This document shows, one piece after another, positions 45,635-57,504 of a DNA stretch of 64,000 bases. How positions within the stretch are numbered: the first letter of the stretch is position 1; each line of letters begins with the position of its first letter. The notes below the pieces were generated by a model, which searched no databases, was not told the DNA's origin, and saw only the letters and a program-made list of their open reading frames with translations. The stretch comes from Microbacterium thalassium (GTDB lineage: Bacteria > Actinomycetota > Actinomycetes > Actinomycetales > Microbacteriaceae), in NCBI RefSeq assembly GCF_014208045.1, contig NZ_JACHML010000001.1, forward strand, positions 2,976,001 through 3,040,000. Direction: 5' to 3'. The translations under genes and the position numbers were made by a program.

Positions 45635-48520
45635 ATGAGCTCTTCCACTCCGCAGGCCCCGGGCCTCGTGCAGGCCACCCCGCCCGCGGTGGACGACGAG
45701 ACGGCGGCGGGCATCGCGCTCGACGGCTGGGGCGTCGCCGGGCGCGCACGCCCGCTCGGCAGCAATCAGGACCGCAACTTCCTCATCGAGCGCGAGGACG
45801 GCCCCGCCCTCCTGCTGAAGATCGCCAACCCGAGCACCACGGTTCCCGAACTCGAGGCTCAGTCCGCGGCGGCGGACCTGATCGCGGCCCGCGCCGGCAC
45901 CCGCGCCCCGCGGGCGCACCGCCGCCCCGGCGGGGGAACCACCCTCGCCGTGCCGATCTCGGGCGTCGTGATGCACGCGCGGCTGCTGGACTTCCTCCCG
46001 GGCGAGACGCTGTCGGGATACCTCTCGCCGGCGGTCGTGAGCGCACTCGGCGCCCTCGCGGCGCGTGTCGCGCAGGCCCTGAGCGCCCTCGCACTACCCG
46101 GCGCCGACCGCGCGCACCAGTGGGATCTGCGTCGAGCGCCCGACGTGCTCGCCGAGCTCCTCCCCGCCGTGCCCGACGACGCTGCGCGGCGCCGACTCGC
46201 GGATGCCGCGGGCGCCGCGGCGCGCGCGCTGGCGCCTGTCGTCGGCGATCTGCCCGTGCAGGCGATCCACGGCGACCTCACCGACGACAACGTCGTCCGC
46301 AGCGACCCGCTGACACGGCTGCCCGACGGCGTCATCGACCTCGGCGACCTCGGTCGCTCGTGGGCCGTCGCGGAGCTCGCCATCACGGTCTCGTCGCTGC
46401 TGCACCACGACGGCGTCGACCTCGCCGCCGCGATGCGCGCCGTGACCGCCTACCACCGGGAGCGCCCGCTCTCGGACGCCGAGCAGACGGCGCTGTGGCC
46501 GCTCGTCGTGCAGCGCGGCGCAGTGCTGGTCGCGAGCGCCCACCAGGTGCTGTCCGGCGACCCCGGCAACGGCTACGCCGCGGAGAACCTCGCGCACGAG
46601 CGGGCCATCTTCGACCGGGCGGTGTCGGTTCCGCTCGAGGTCGCCACCGCGCTCGTGCGCGCCGCGACCGGGCACGCCCCGGCCCCGCTCGCGCTTCCGG
46701 CCGCCCGGCCGCTCATCGACACGGACGCGCCGCACGTCGTCGACCTGTCGCCGGCGAGCGCCCTGCTCGACGATGGCCGGTGGCTCCGCGCCGAGACCGA
46801 GGACGCCGCGTTCGCAGCGGCACCGCAGGGAGCGGTCGCGGCCGCGCGGTTCGGCGAGTCCCGCCTCACGCGCGCCGTGCCGCTGGACCCCGAGCCGCCG
46901 CGCATCGTCTCACTCGGCGTCGAGCTGGCGACCCCCTCGGGCGCTCCCCTGCTCGCCCCCTGGGCCGGCACCGTGGCGCCGACGCCGTCGGGGTTCGTCC
47001 TCACCGCGCACGGCGTCCGCCTCATCGTCGACGGCTGCCGCCTCATCGAGCCCGCCGGGTCGGCGGTCGTCGCGGGCGACCGCGTCGCGGAGCCCGCGGG
47101 CCGGGTGTGGGTCCAGGTGGTGCGCGAGGGCGTCGACGCGCCCCGCTTCGCCCCACGGAGCCTCGCTGCGGCGTGGACCGCGGTCGTGGCCGACCCGTCG
47201 CCGCTCGTCCCGGGGCTCGAACCCGCGCCCGCGCCCCTCGACGCCGCACGTCTGCTCGAGCGCCGCGACGCCGTGTTCGCCGAGGTCCAGGAGCACTACT
47301 ACGACGCCCCTCCGGTCATGGTGCGCGGGTGGCGCGAGCTGCTCGTCGACGCCGAGGGCCGCGTCTACCTCGACACGCTCAACAACGTCACGGCCGTCGG
47401 CCACTCCCACCCGCGGCTGGCCGATGCGGTGGACCGGCAGTGGCGACTGCTCAACACGAACTCGCGGTTCCACTACCCGGCCGTCGTGGAGTTCTCGGAG
47501 CGGCTGGCCGAGCTCGTCCCCGACCCGCTCGACACGGTCTTCCTGGTCAACAGCGGGTCCGAGGCGGTGGATCTCTCCCTCCGGCTCGCGCGGGGGTGGT
47601 CGGGACGCCCGGACGTGGTCGCGGTCGAGGAGGCGTACCACGGCTGGACGTACCTGACCGACGCCGTGTCGACCTCGACCGCCGACAACCCGGCAGCCCT
47701 CGAGACGCGGCCCGCGTGGGTGCACACGGTGCCCTCGCCCCATCCGTTCCGCGGCCCCCACGCCGATGCCCCCGAGCGCTACGCCGCCGACGCCGCGGAC
47801 GAGATCGCACGCCTGGCCGCCGCGGGCTCGCCGGTGGGCGCCTTCGTCGCCGAGACCGCGTTCGGCAACGGCGGCGGCATGTTCCTCCCCGACGGCTACC
47901 TCGCCCGCGTGTACGACGCGGTGCGCACCCACGGGGGTCTTGCGATCGCCGACGAGGTGCAGGTGGGCTACGGACGCCTCGGCGAGTGGTTCTGGGGCTT
48001 CCAGCAGCAGGACGCCGTGCCCGACATCGTCGCGGTCGCGAAGTCGATGGGCAACGGGCATCCCCTGGGCGCCGTCATCACGACGCGCGAGGTCGCGGCC
48101 CGCTACCGCACCGGCGGGTACTTCTTCTCGTCCGCCGGCGGCAGTCCGGTCTCCAGCGTCGTGGGCCTCACGGTGCTCGACATCATGCGCGACGAGGATC
48201 TCGTCGGCAACGCCCGCCGCGTCGGCGGTGCGCTGCGCGAAAGGCTGCTCGCCCTCGGGGACCGGCATCCGATCCTCGCGGCCGTCCACGGCGCGGGGCT
48301 GTATCTCGGACCCGAGTTCGTGCGCGACCGCGAGACGTGGGAGCCGGCGACGGCGGAGACCGCCGCGATCTGCCGGCGCCTGCGCGACCTCGGCGTCATC
48401 GCGCAGCCGACCGGCGACCACCAGAACATCCTCAAGATCAAGCCGCCGCTGTGCTTCGGCGAGGACAGCGCCGACGCCCTCGTGGCCGCTCTGGACCGCG
48501 TGCTCACCGAGGGCTGGTGA
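45635..48520 (+). CDS. Aminoglycoside-phosphotransferase-like kinase fused to class III aminotransferase-fold enzyme
   Basis: 961 aa in three parts. Residues 1-345 form an APH/choline-kinase-fold domain with IHGDLTDDN (211-219) and the metal Asp in VIDLGDLG (233-240). Residues about 405-500 make a small beta-rich domain (LGVELATPSGAPLLAPWAGTV) like lipoyl/M23-type beta folds. Residues 537-961 are a complete class III PLP fold with IADEVQVGYGR and PLP Lys803 in VAKSMGNGHP. The PLP part resembles AGXT2L1/AGXT2L2 phospho-lyases, whose partner is a hydroxylysine kinase, so one chain may phosphorylate an amino alcohol and then eliminate phosphate and ammonia. A -10 TAGCCT (45599-45604) and GAGAGG precede the ATG. 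The stop abuts the nhaA stop. Confidence 0.88.
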   Translation: MSSSTPQAPGLVQATPPAVDDETAAGIALDGWGVAGRARPLGSNQDRNFLIEREDGPALLLKIANPSTTVPELEAQSAAADLIAARAGTRAPRAHRRPGGGTTLAVPISGVVMHARLLDFLPGETLSGYLSPAVVSALGALAARVAQALSALALPGADRAHQWDLRRAPDVLAELLPAVPDDAARRRLADAAGAAARALAPVVGDLPVQAIHGDLTDDNVVRSDPLTRLPDGVIDLGDLGRSWAVAELAITVSSLLHHDGVDLAAAMRAVTAYHRERPLSDAEQTALWPLVVQRGAVLVASAHQVLSGDPGNGYAAENLAHERAIFDRAVSVPLEVATALVRAATGHAPAPLALPAARPLIDTDAPHVVDLSPASALLDDGRWLRAETEDAAFAAAPQGAVAAARFGESRLTRAVPLDPEPPRIVSLGVELATPSGAPLLAPWAGTVAPTPSGFVLTAHGVRLIVDGCRLIEPAGSAVVAGDRVAEPAGRVWVQVVREGVDAPRFAPRSLAAAWTAVVADPSPLVPGLEPAPAPLDAARLLERRDAVFAEVQEHYYDAPPVMVRGWRELLVDAEGRVYLDTLNNVTAVGHSHPRLADAVDRQWRLLNTNSRFHYPAVVEFSERLAELVPDPLDTVFLVNSGSEAVDLSLRLARGWSGRPDVVAVEEAYHGWTYLTDAVSTSTADNPAALETRPAWVHTVPSPHPFRGPHADAPERYAADAADEIARLAAAGSPVGAFVAETAFGNGGGMFLPDGYLARVYDAVRTHGGLAIADEVQVGYGRLGEWFWGFQQQDAVPDIVAVAKSMGNGHPLGAVITTREVAARYRTGGYFFSSAGGSPVSSVVGLTVLDIMRDEDLVGNARRVGGALRERLLALGDRHPILAAVHGAGLYLGPEFVRDRETWEPATAETAAICRRLRDLGVIAQPTGDHQNILKIKPPLCFGEDSADALVAALDRVLTEGW

Positions 48521-50377
48521 TCACAGGGCGGGCGGATCGGGTCGCGCGGCCTCGAGCGCACGGATGAGGCTCGCCGAGTCGTACGGGCCGATGTGCCGGA
48601 CGCCGTTGATGAAGAACGTGGGCGTGGAGTGCAGGTCCATCACCTCGGCGTCGAGCCGGTCGTCCTGCACGCGGCGCAGCACGTCGGGCGACGTCAGATC
48701 CTCGGCGAAGCGATCCAGGTCCAGACCCAGCTCCTCGGCGTAGGCGAACAGATCGGTCCGCTCGAGCCGGTCCTGGTTGGCGAACATCGCGCGCGCCATC
48801 GGATAGAAGCGTCCCTGCAGTCCCGCGGCCTCGGCGGCCTGCGCGGCCTCCTGCGCGTGCGGGTGCGGCGCGTCCAGCGGCAGGTGCCGCCACACCCAGC
48901 GCACGTCCGACCCGAAGTGCTCGATCACCTTGTCGACCGACCCGGTCGCCCGGCTGCAGAACGGGCACTCGAAGTCCCCGTACTCGACGATCTCGCACGT
49001 CGCCTCGGCCGACCCGAACACGTGGTCGCGCTCGGGGTCGACGGGCCGGGCGAGCTTCGCGCCGACCGGCTGCGGCGGCCTCAGCCGGTCGCCGATCGCG
49101 ATGATCGCCCAGCCCAGGAAGAAGGCGATGACGGATGCGGCGAGCACGCCGACGCGCGCCAGGTCCTGGAGCTCGCCGTCCTCGATGGCGATCGGCACGA
49201 TGAACAGCGAGATGGTGAAGCCGATGCCCGACAGTGCCGCTCCACCAGCGACACGGTGGAACGCCAGCCCCGGCGCGAGCTGTCCCTTGCCCGTCGCCCG
49301 CACGAGCGCGGTCGCGCCCGTGATGCCCACGAACTTCCCGACCACCAGGCCGAGGATGATCCCCCACGTGAGCGGCGACGTGAACGCCTCCTGGAAGACC
49401 TCGGGGCTCAGGTGGACGCCGGCGTTCGCGAGCGCGAACAGCGGCAGCACGCCGTACGCGACGTACGGCCGCCACGCCATGTCGATGCGCTCGTTGATCG
49501 ACAGCGACTGACGGATGCTGCGCGTGAGCGCGGCGGCGTACTGCGGATTCGGCGACTCGCGGAACGCGCGGGTGAGCTCGGCGGCGTGCTCCACGTCGGC
49601 GCGCCGGGGCGGGAAGACCGGGATGAGCAGCGCCACCGCGACGCCGGCGAGGGTGGGGTGGATGCCGGCGGCGAGGACGGCGACCCACAGCGCGACGCCG
49701 AGCACGGCGTAGAGCAGGCCGCGCCCGGCGGGCACGAAGCGCACGAGGGCCACGAGCCCCATCAGCAGCGCCGCGGCCGCGAGCGGGATCAGCTGGAGGG
49801 TTCCGCTGTAGAAGATGCCGATGACCGCGAGCGCGCCGATGTCGTCGACGACGGCCAGGGTCAGCAGGAACGTGCGCAGGCGTTTGGGGAACGCCGGGCC
49901 GATCAGCGCGAGCGCACCGAGGAGGAACGCCGTGTCCATCGAGATCACGATGCCCCAGGCATCCGCTTCGCCGACCATCGCGCCGAGCGGGATGAACAGC
50001 GCCGCCGGCACGATGAGGCCGGCGATCGCCGCCACGATCGGGACGATGGCCCGCGACCGCTCGGTGAGCTCGCCGATCGTCAGCTCGCGCTTGACCTCGA
50101 GCCCCACGAGGAAGAAGAAGAACGTCATGAGGACGTCGTTGACGACCTCGTGGAGCGTCGCGGTGACCTCGACGTCGCCGAACGTGAGTCCGACGTGGAG
50201 CTCCCAGAACTCGTGATAGGTCGAGCCCCACGGTGAGTTCGCCCACAGCAGGGCGAGCGCCGTGCCGAAGAGCATGAGCCCGGCGGAGAGCCGGTCGCCG
50301 GAGGGGTGCTTCTTCTTGGGGCGCCGCGCCGCGGGCGCGGGAGGGATCGTGTCGGTGCTCACCCGCGCGTCGGCCAC
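48521..50377 (-). CDS. nhaA: Na+/H+ antiporter NhaA with C-terminal DsbA/thioredoxin domain
   Basis: 618 aa. Residues about 30-430 are NhaA, with the ion-binding Asp pair in AVVDDIGALAV (178, 179), Asp148 in ISMDTAFLLG and 11-12 helices. Residues about 445-618 add a DsbA-like thioredoxin domain (EYGDFECPFCSRATG, CPFC at 471-474; cis-Pro in HSTPTFFING). Similar fusions are known in actinobacteria. The GTG start has CATGAT 6 nt upstream, a weak -10. Opposes the fusion enzyme with zero gap (the stops form TGATCA). Confidence 0.93.
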   Translation of the reverse strand: MADARVSTDTIPPAPAARRPKKKHPSGDRLSAGLMLFGTALALLWANSPWGSTYHEFWELHVGLTFGDVEVTATLHEVVNDVLMTFFFFLVGLEVKRELTIGELTERSRAIVPIVAAIAGLIVPAALFIPLGAMVGEADAWGIVISMDTAFLLGALALIGPAFPKRLRTFLLTLAVVDDIGALAVIGIFYSGTLQLIPLAAAALLMGLVALVRFVPAGRGLLYAVLGVALWVAVLAAGIHPTLAGVAVALLIPVFPPRRADVEHAAELTRAFRESPNPQYAAALTRSIRQSLSINERIDMAWRPYVAYGVLPLFALANAGVHLSPEVFQEAFTSPLTWGIILGLVVGKFVGITGATALVRATGKGQLAPGLAFHRVAGGAALSGIGFTISLFIVPIAIEDGELQDLARVGVLAASVIAFFLGWAIIAIGDRLRPPQPVGAKLARPVDPERDHVFGSAEATCEIVEYGDFECPFCSRATGSVDKVIEHFGSDVRWVWRHLPLDAPHPHAQEAAQAAEAAGLQGRFYPMARAMFANQDRLERTDLFAYAEELGLDLDRFAEDLTSPDVLRRVQDDRLDAEVMDLHSTPTFFINGVRHIGPYDSASLIRALEAARPDPPAL

Positions 50378-50458
50378 GGTCCCATCATGGCGCGTATCGC
50401 GACGGGCGCGCTGGCATCCGGATTCTTCGGACGCGGGCGAGCGGGCCGCCGGCCGCGC

Positions 50459-50923
50459 TCAGTGCCGGCCGCCGGGAGGTCCGATGAGCAGCAGCGAGAC
50501 GTAGAGGGCGACGACGGCGAGCGCGATGAGACCGCCGAGCAGCCACGGGCGCTTCAGGAACCACCGCATCGGCCGGTCGTACCAGATGCGGTCGGCGGGA
50601 TCGGGCGACTCCTCGAGGCGCCACGCGCCGGCGAGGCGGCCCGACCGCTGCAGCCAGATCTCGACGGGGATCGTGGCGTAGGGGATCACGGCGCTCACGA
50701 CGGCGACGGCGGCCGGGCCGAGGCGCCAGCGCTGGTTCATCGACACGAGGACGGCCGTGGCTCCGTACGACAGGAACACGAAGCCGTGCACCGCGCCGCC
50801 GACGGTGACGGCGATCGCGAGATCGGCCGTCGCCCGCAGCACGAGAGCGGCGATGAGGATCGTCCACGAGATCGCCTCGGCGATCGCGAGCGTGCGGAAC
50901 AGGGTCAGGGGCGTGCGGAACAC
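50459..50923 (-). CDS. DUF3817 small integral membrane protein
   Basis: 154 aa. Three to four hydrophobic segments; the central HGFVFLSYG and LSYG.TAVL motif is typical of DUF3817, a family common in actinobacteria with no known function. The conserved charged segment ending RDRPMRWFLKRPW-like (here YDRPMRWFLKRPW) precedes the last helix. GTG start with GAGGAG 5 nt upstream. 81 nt upstream of nhaA in the same direction. Confidence 0.85.
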   Translation of the reverse strand: MFRTPLTLFRTLAIAEAISWTILIAALVLRATADLAIAVTVGGAVHGFVFLSYGATAVLVSMNQRWRLGPAAVAVVSAVIPYATIPVEIWLQRSGRLAGAWRLEESPDPADRIWYDRPMRWFLKRPWLLGGLIALAVVALYVSLLLIGPPGGRH

Positions 50924-50989
50924 AGGTCTCCTCGGGTCGGACCGATCCAGCCTACGTGCGGCCGGCCACGCGGCCGGACGCCGCCCGGG

Positions 50990-50995
50990 TAGCGT
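50990..50995 (+). promoter_or_regulatory. -10 hexamer of the RsmC/RlmG-like gene (leaderless)
   Basis: TAGCGT, spacer GAGCAC, then GTG at 51002. Confidence 0.55.
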
Positions 50996-51001
50996 GAGCA
51001 C

Positions 51002-52120
51002 GTGGACTTCTCGCTGGACGCGCTGCGGCGCTGGCCGGACGTCGAGGCGCCCGATCTCGTGGCCGTCGACGCCGCCGACCGGCTCATCCTCGACGAGTCG
51101 GCCGTCGCGCGCGCGGACGCCGGACGCGGGGCGACGACCGTGATCGGCGACGCGTACGGCGCCCTGGCGCTCGGCTCCGCAGCGGACGGCCCCCATGACC
51201 CGGGGCGGATCCGCGTGCACCAGGACGCGCTGACCGGCGAGCGAGCGCTCGCCGCGAACGCGGCCCGCGTCGGACTCGACGACACGACCGTGTCGCTGCC
51301 GCTGTCGGCCGACCTCGTGCGGGACGCGCGCGTCGTGCTGATGCGCCTCCCCCGCTCGCTCGACGCGCTGCGCGACATCGCGGGCCTGATCGCGGCCCAC
51401 GCCGCCGACGACGTCCGCGTGTTCGCCGGCGGGCGCATCAAGCACATGTCCCTCGCGATGAACGGAGTGCTCACGGAGCGCTTCGCGCGCGTGGACGTCA
51501 GCCACGCCCGCCAGAAGTCGCGCGTGCTGATCGCGTCGGAGCCGCACGACGGCGCCGACCCCCGCCCGCGCTGCCGCGAGCACGACGGGCTCGTGGTGTG
51601 CGCGTTCGGCGGCGCGTTCGCGGGCGCCGCGATCGACATCGGCACGCGGTTCCTGCTCGCGCACCTGCCCGCCGACATCCCGGGCGACGGCCTCGCGGTC
51701 GACCTCGCGTGCGGCACGGGCGTCGTGGCGGCGGCGCTCGCGCTGCGGCATCCGTCCCTCGCCGTGCACGCGAGCGATCAGTCGGCCGCCGCCGTGGCAT
51801 CCGCCCGCGCGACAGCCGAGGCGAACGGCGTCGCCGACCGCGTGCGCGTCGTGCGCGACGACGCGCTGGAATCCGTGCCGGACGGAGCCGCGTCGTTCAT
51901 CGCCCTCAACCCGCCGTTCCACACCGGCGCCGCCGTGCACGAGGGACTGGCCGCGCACCTGTTCGCGGACGCCGCCCGGGCCCTCCGTCCCGGCGGCGAG
52001 CTGTGGACGGTGTGGAACTCGCACCTGCGCTACCGCTCGGACCTCGAGCGGATCGTGGGTCCGACGCGGCAGATCGCGCGCAACGCGAAGTTCACCGTCA
52101 CGGCGTCGGTGCGGGGCTGA
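51002..52120 (+). CDS. RsmC/RlmG-like rRNA (guanine-N2) methyltransferase
   Basis: 372 aa. N-terminal catalytically dead methyltransferase-like domain and a C-terminal active one with SAM loop VDLACGTGVVAAALA and the catalytic NPPFHTGAAVHEG motif, which marks the RsmC/RlmG group acting on guanine N2 of rRNA. Which rRNA position cannot be decided here. GTG start is fixed by the upstream hexamer. Confidence 0.87.
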   Translation: MDFSLDALRRWPDVEAPDLVAVDAADRLILDESAVARADAGRGATTVIGDAYGALALGSAADGPHDPGRIRVHQDALTGERALAANAARVGLDDTTVSLPLSADLVRDARVVLMRLPRSLDALRDIAGLIAAHAADDVRVFAGGRIKHMSLAMNGVLTERFARVDVSHARQKSRVLIASEPHDGADPRPRCREHDGLVVCAFGGAFAGAAIDIGTRFLLAHLPADIPGDGLAVDLACGTGVVAAALALRHPSLAVHASDQSAAAVASARATAEANGVADRVRVVRDDALESVPDGAASFIALNPPFHTGAAVHEGLAAHLFADAARALRPGGELWTVWNSHLRYRSDLERIVGPTRQIARNAKFTVTASVRG

Positions 52121-52153
52121 GCCCTCGCCGATCCACCGGCGTGCGCCTCGCGG

Positions 52154-52537
52154 TCAGCGTGTGCGCGTCGACCACCACGCCCACGCGATGAGGACGGGCT
52201 GGAAGAACAGGCGCACGAGACGCTTGGTGTCGGTGTCGAGGCCGAAGCCGTCCCGCCGCTTCGTGTACTGCTCGATGTTGCCGGGGAACACCGCGATGAA
52301 GAACGCCGCGAGGATGGCGCCGACGCGGCTGCGGGAGGCCGGCAGCGCCACGAGCGCTCCCCCCAACATCACCTCGGCGACGCCCGAGGCGACCACGATG
52401 CCGTCCTTGCCGAGCCCGGTGGTCTCGGCCGCCCAATCGGGCACCTGCGCCTGGAATTCCCTCCTGGCCCAGAACAGGTGGCTGACCCCCGCGAAGACCA
52501 TGCTGAGCCCCAGAACCCACCGCGCGACATTCCTCAT
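52154..52537 (-). CDS. DoxX-family membrane protein
   Basis: 127 aa with four hydrophobic helices. Pattern RWVLGLSMVFAGVSHL, GVAEVMLGGALVAL, FIAVFPGNIEQY matches the DoxX/DUF4267-type membrane proteins; function unknown, in some species linked to redox stress. ATG 52537 is the natural start of the first helix. Confidence 0.85.
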   Translation of the reverse strand: MRNVARWVLGLSMVFAGVSHLFWARREFQAQVPDWAAETTGLGKDGIVVASGVAEVMLGGALVALPASRSRVGAILAAFFIAVFPGNIEQYTKRRDGFGLDTDTKRLVRLFFQPVLIAWAWWSTRTR

Positions 52538-52586
52538 GCACCCAGCCAACCACGCGATCGCACTCCCGGGGGCCGCGCGAGAGCGA

Positions 52587-52592
52587 TACCGT
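52587..52592 (+). promoter_or_regulatory. -10 hexamer of the TIR two-gene unit (leaderless)
   Basis: TACCGT, spacer GGAACC, then GTG at 52599. Confidence 0.55.
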
Positions 52593-52598
52593 GGAACC

Positions 52599-52898
52599 GT
52601 GGACGGAGCCGATGACATCGCCCGTGTGCTGGAACGGATGACCGCCGACCCGATGGCGGATGCCGTCGCCGGCGCCGTGCTCGTGGTGTCGGTCTCGCAG
52701 CCCGAGGCGCGAGGCCGCTATCAGGAGTGCCGCCTCGAGCTGCTCGCCGAGGCGCCCGGCGTCCCGCCCACACCGGTCAGCACGAGCGTCGTGACCCGGC
52801 CGCGGCACTGGCCGCGCCCGGGCATGCGGCTGCCGGCCCGGATCTCGGCATCGCGCCCGACCGCGGTGGACGTCGACTGGGAGGCGCTGGCGACGTGA
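52599..52898 (+). CDS. Small conserved-looking hypothetical protein coupled to the TIR gene
   Basis: 99 aa, no signal peptide or membrane helix. N-terminal helix-like half (DDIARVLERMTADPMADAVAG), then a beta-rich half ending in WPRPGMRLPARI and VDVDWEAL. I do not recognise a named family. The WPRPG...P...VDW pattern recalls short beta modules of uncharacterised actinobacterial proteins. It starts at a leaderless GTG and its stop overlaps the TIR start (GTGA), so the two proteins are made together and may act together. Confidence 0.75.
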   Translation: MDGADDIARVLERMTADPMADAVAGAVLVVSVSQPEARGRYQECRLELLAEAPGVPPTPVSTSVVTRPRHWPRPGMRLPARISASRPTAVDVDWEALAT

Positions 52899-54076
52899 CC
52901 TACTCCGTCTTCGTGAGCTACCGGCGCAACACCGCGTCGGGCGCCGCCGGACGGCTGTACGACGCGCTGACAGCGCGGTTCGGCGAAGACGTGGTGTTCA
53001 TGGACGTCGACGGGATCGAGCCGGGCGCCGACTTCGAGGAGGTCCTCGAAGAGACCCTGCGCGACTGCCGCGCGGTGGTCGTCGTCGTCGATCCGCAGTG
53101 GACCGCCGCCACCGACGCCGAGGGGCATCGGCGCCTCGACGACCCCGACGACTTCGTGCGGCTCGAGGTCGAGAGCGCGCTGTCGCGCGACGTGAAGGTG
53201 TTCCCCGTCCTCGTGGACGGGGCGCGGATGCCGTCGCGCGCCGACCTGCCCGAGTCGCTCCATGGCTTCGCGACCCGGCAGGGGCTGGAGGTTACCAACT
53301 CGCGCTTCAAGTACGACGTCGGCGTCCTCGGCGACGCGATCGCGCCGCTGCTGCCGACGCGGAAGCACGGGCATGCGCCGGTCGGCGCCGCAGCCGCGGC
53401 GCCGAAGCGCCGCTGGCTGGGGATCGCCATCGCGGTGGCGGCCGTCGCGCTCGTCGCCGGCGGGGTCTGGACGGCGCTCATGCTGATCCCGGGGACGGGC
53501 CAGGGACCGGTCGCAGACGTGTCGGCCCAGGGAACACCGACGCCGACTCCGACGCCGACACCGACCCCCACACCCGAGTCGCCCTTCGACACCGTCGAGA
53601 TCGAGGCCGAGGACGGGCGGTTCGTCGCCACGATGGCCGCGCACTCGGACTCCAAGGCGTCCGGAGGCGCGTACATCGCCGCCGCCGAGGCTGAGAGCGG
53701 CACCGCCCGCTTCGAGTTCGACATCGACAAGGACGGCACGTATCGCATCTGGGCGCGCGTCAGTCAGCCCGAGTCGACGGACCCGGAGCATGTCTTCGAC
53801 GCGAACGACACGTTCCGGCTGTCGCTGGACTCCTCGGCGCCGGACATCTGGGACTTCCACGAGGGCGTCGACACGATCTATCTCGACTGGACGTGGGAGC
53901 CGATCAGCCTGCGGTGCGGCGGGTCCTTCACGACGCACAAGTGCGACCCGTTCGAGCCCGAACTCGAAGCCGGGCCCCACGTGCTCGTCCTCACGGGACG
54001 CGAGGCGGACGCGCGGCTGGATGCGCTCATCATCACCAACGACCCCGACTTCGAGCCGGAGGGGCGTCTGAACTGA
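52895..54076 (+). CDS. TIR-domain membrane protein with PT stalk and outside beta-sandwich-like domain
   Basis: 393 aa. TIR domain at 1-152: VFVSYRRNTASGAAGRLYD, VVFMDVDGIEPGADF, and LDDPDDFVRLEVESAL, where Glu91 or Glu93 is the candidate catalytic Glu of an NADase. One membrane helix at 174-198 is preceded by PKRRW, positive-inside, so the TIR lies in the cytosol. A (PT)n stalk at 214-227 leads to a 165-aa outside domain (IEAEDGRFV, SGGAYIAA, DKDGTYRIWARV, RLDALIITNDPDFEPEG) resembling CBM6/malectin-like beta sandwiches, with one Cys pair (341, 350). The TIR_2 type is widespread in bacteria, but I do not know this exact order as a described system. Ligand and effector are unknown. Confidence 0.88.
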   Translation: MTYSVFVSYRRNTASGAAGRLYDALTARFGEDVVFMDVDGIEPGADFEEVLEETLRDCRAVVVVVDPQWTAATDAEGHRRLDDPDDFVRLEVESALSRDVKVFPVLVDGARMPSRADLPESLHGFATRQGLEVTNSRFKYDVGVLGDAIAPLLPTRKHGHAPVGAAAAAPKRRWLGIAIAVAAVALVAGGVWTALMLIPGTGQGPVADVSAQGTPTPTPTPTPTPTPESPFDTVEIEAEDGRFVATMAAHSDSKASGGAYIAAAEAESGTARFEFDIDKDGTYRIWARVSQPESTDPEHVFDANDTFRLSLDSSAPDIWDFHEGVDTIYLDWTWEPISLRCGGSFTTHKCDPFEPELEAGPHVLVLTGREADARLDALIITNDPDFEPEGRLN

Positions 54077-54125
54077 GCGCTTGCGGGACCGGCGCTTGCA
54101 GGACCCTCGCGTTTGCGGGATCCTC
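54077..54125. repeat. Three tandem imperfect 15-17 nt repeats after the TIR gene
   Basis: Copies at 54077-54091, 54092-54108 and 54109-54125 share the core GCGCTTGCGGGACC with one or two changes each. They start directly after the TIR stop codon. The rest of the 238-nt gap to the convergent nrdF gene shows nothing else I can name. Confidence 0.6.
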
Positions 54126-54314
54126 GGCGCCCGCAGACGGTGCGGACGCCGAGGAAGCCTGGCCCACGTGGGTTTGGCTTTCGGCCGGGGGCGATACTCA
54201 GATGCAGGACGCGTGGGTTGCCCGTGACGCTAGCGCGCGGAACCGGCGCGCCGCCATGGGTGACCGGCCCGATCAGGCGGTCGCACGCGAGAATTTACGA
54301 CCGCGAAACACGGC

Positions 54315-57485
<3,171 letters not shown>

Positions 57486-57504
<19 letters not shown>

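Noticed and set aside
53530-53580. Pro-Thr codon run as a microsatellite or CRISPR-like array
   Set aside because: It is in frame within the TIR gene and encodes a PT stalk after a membrane helix; no spacers.
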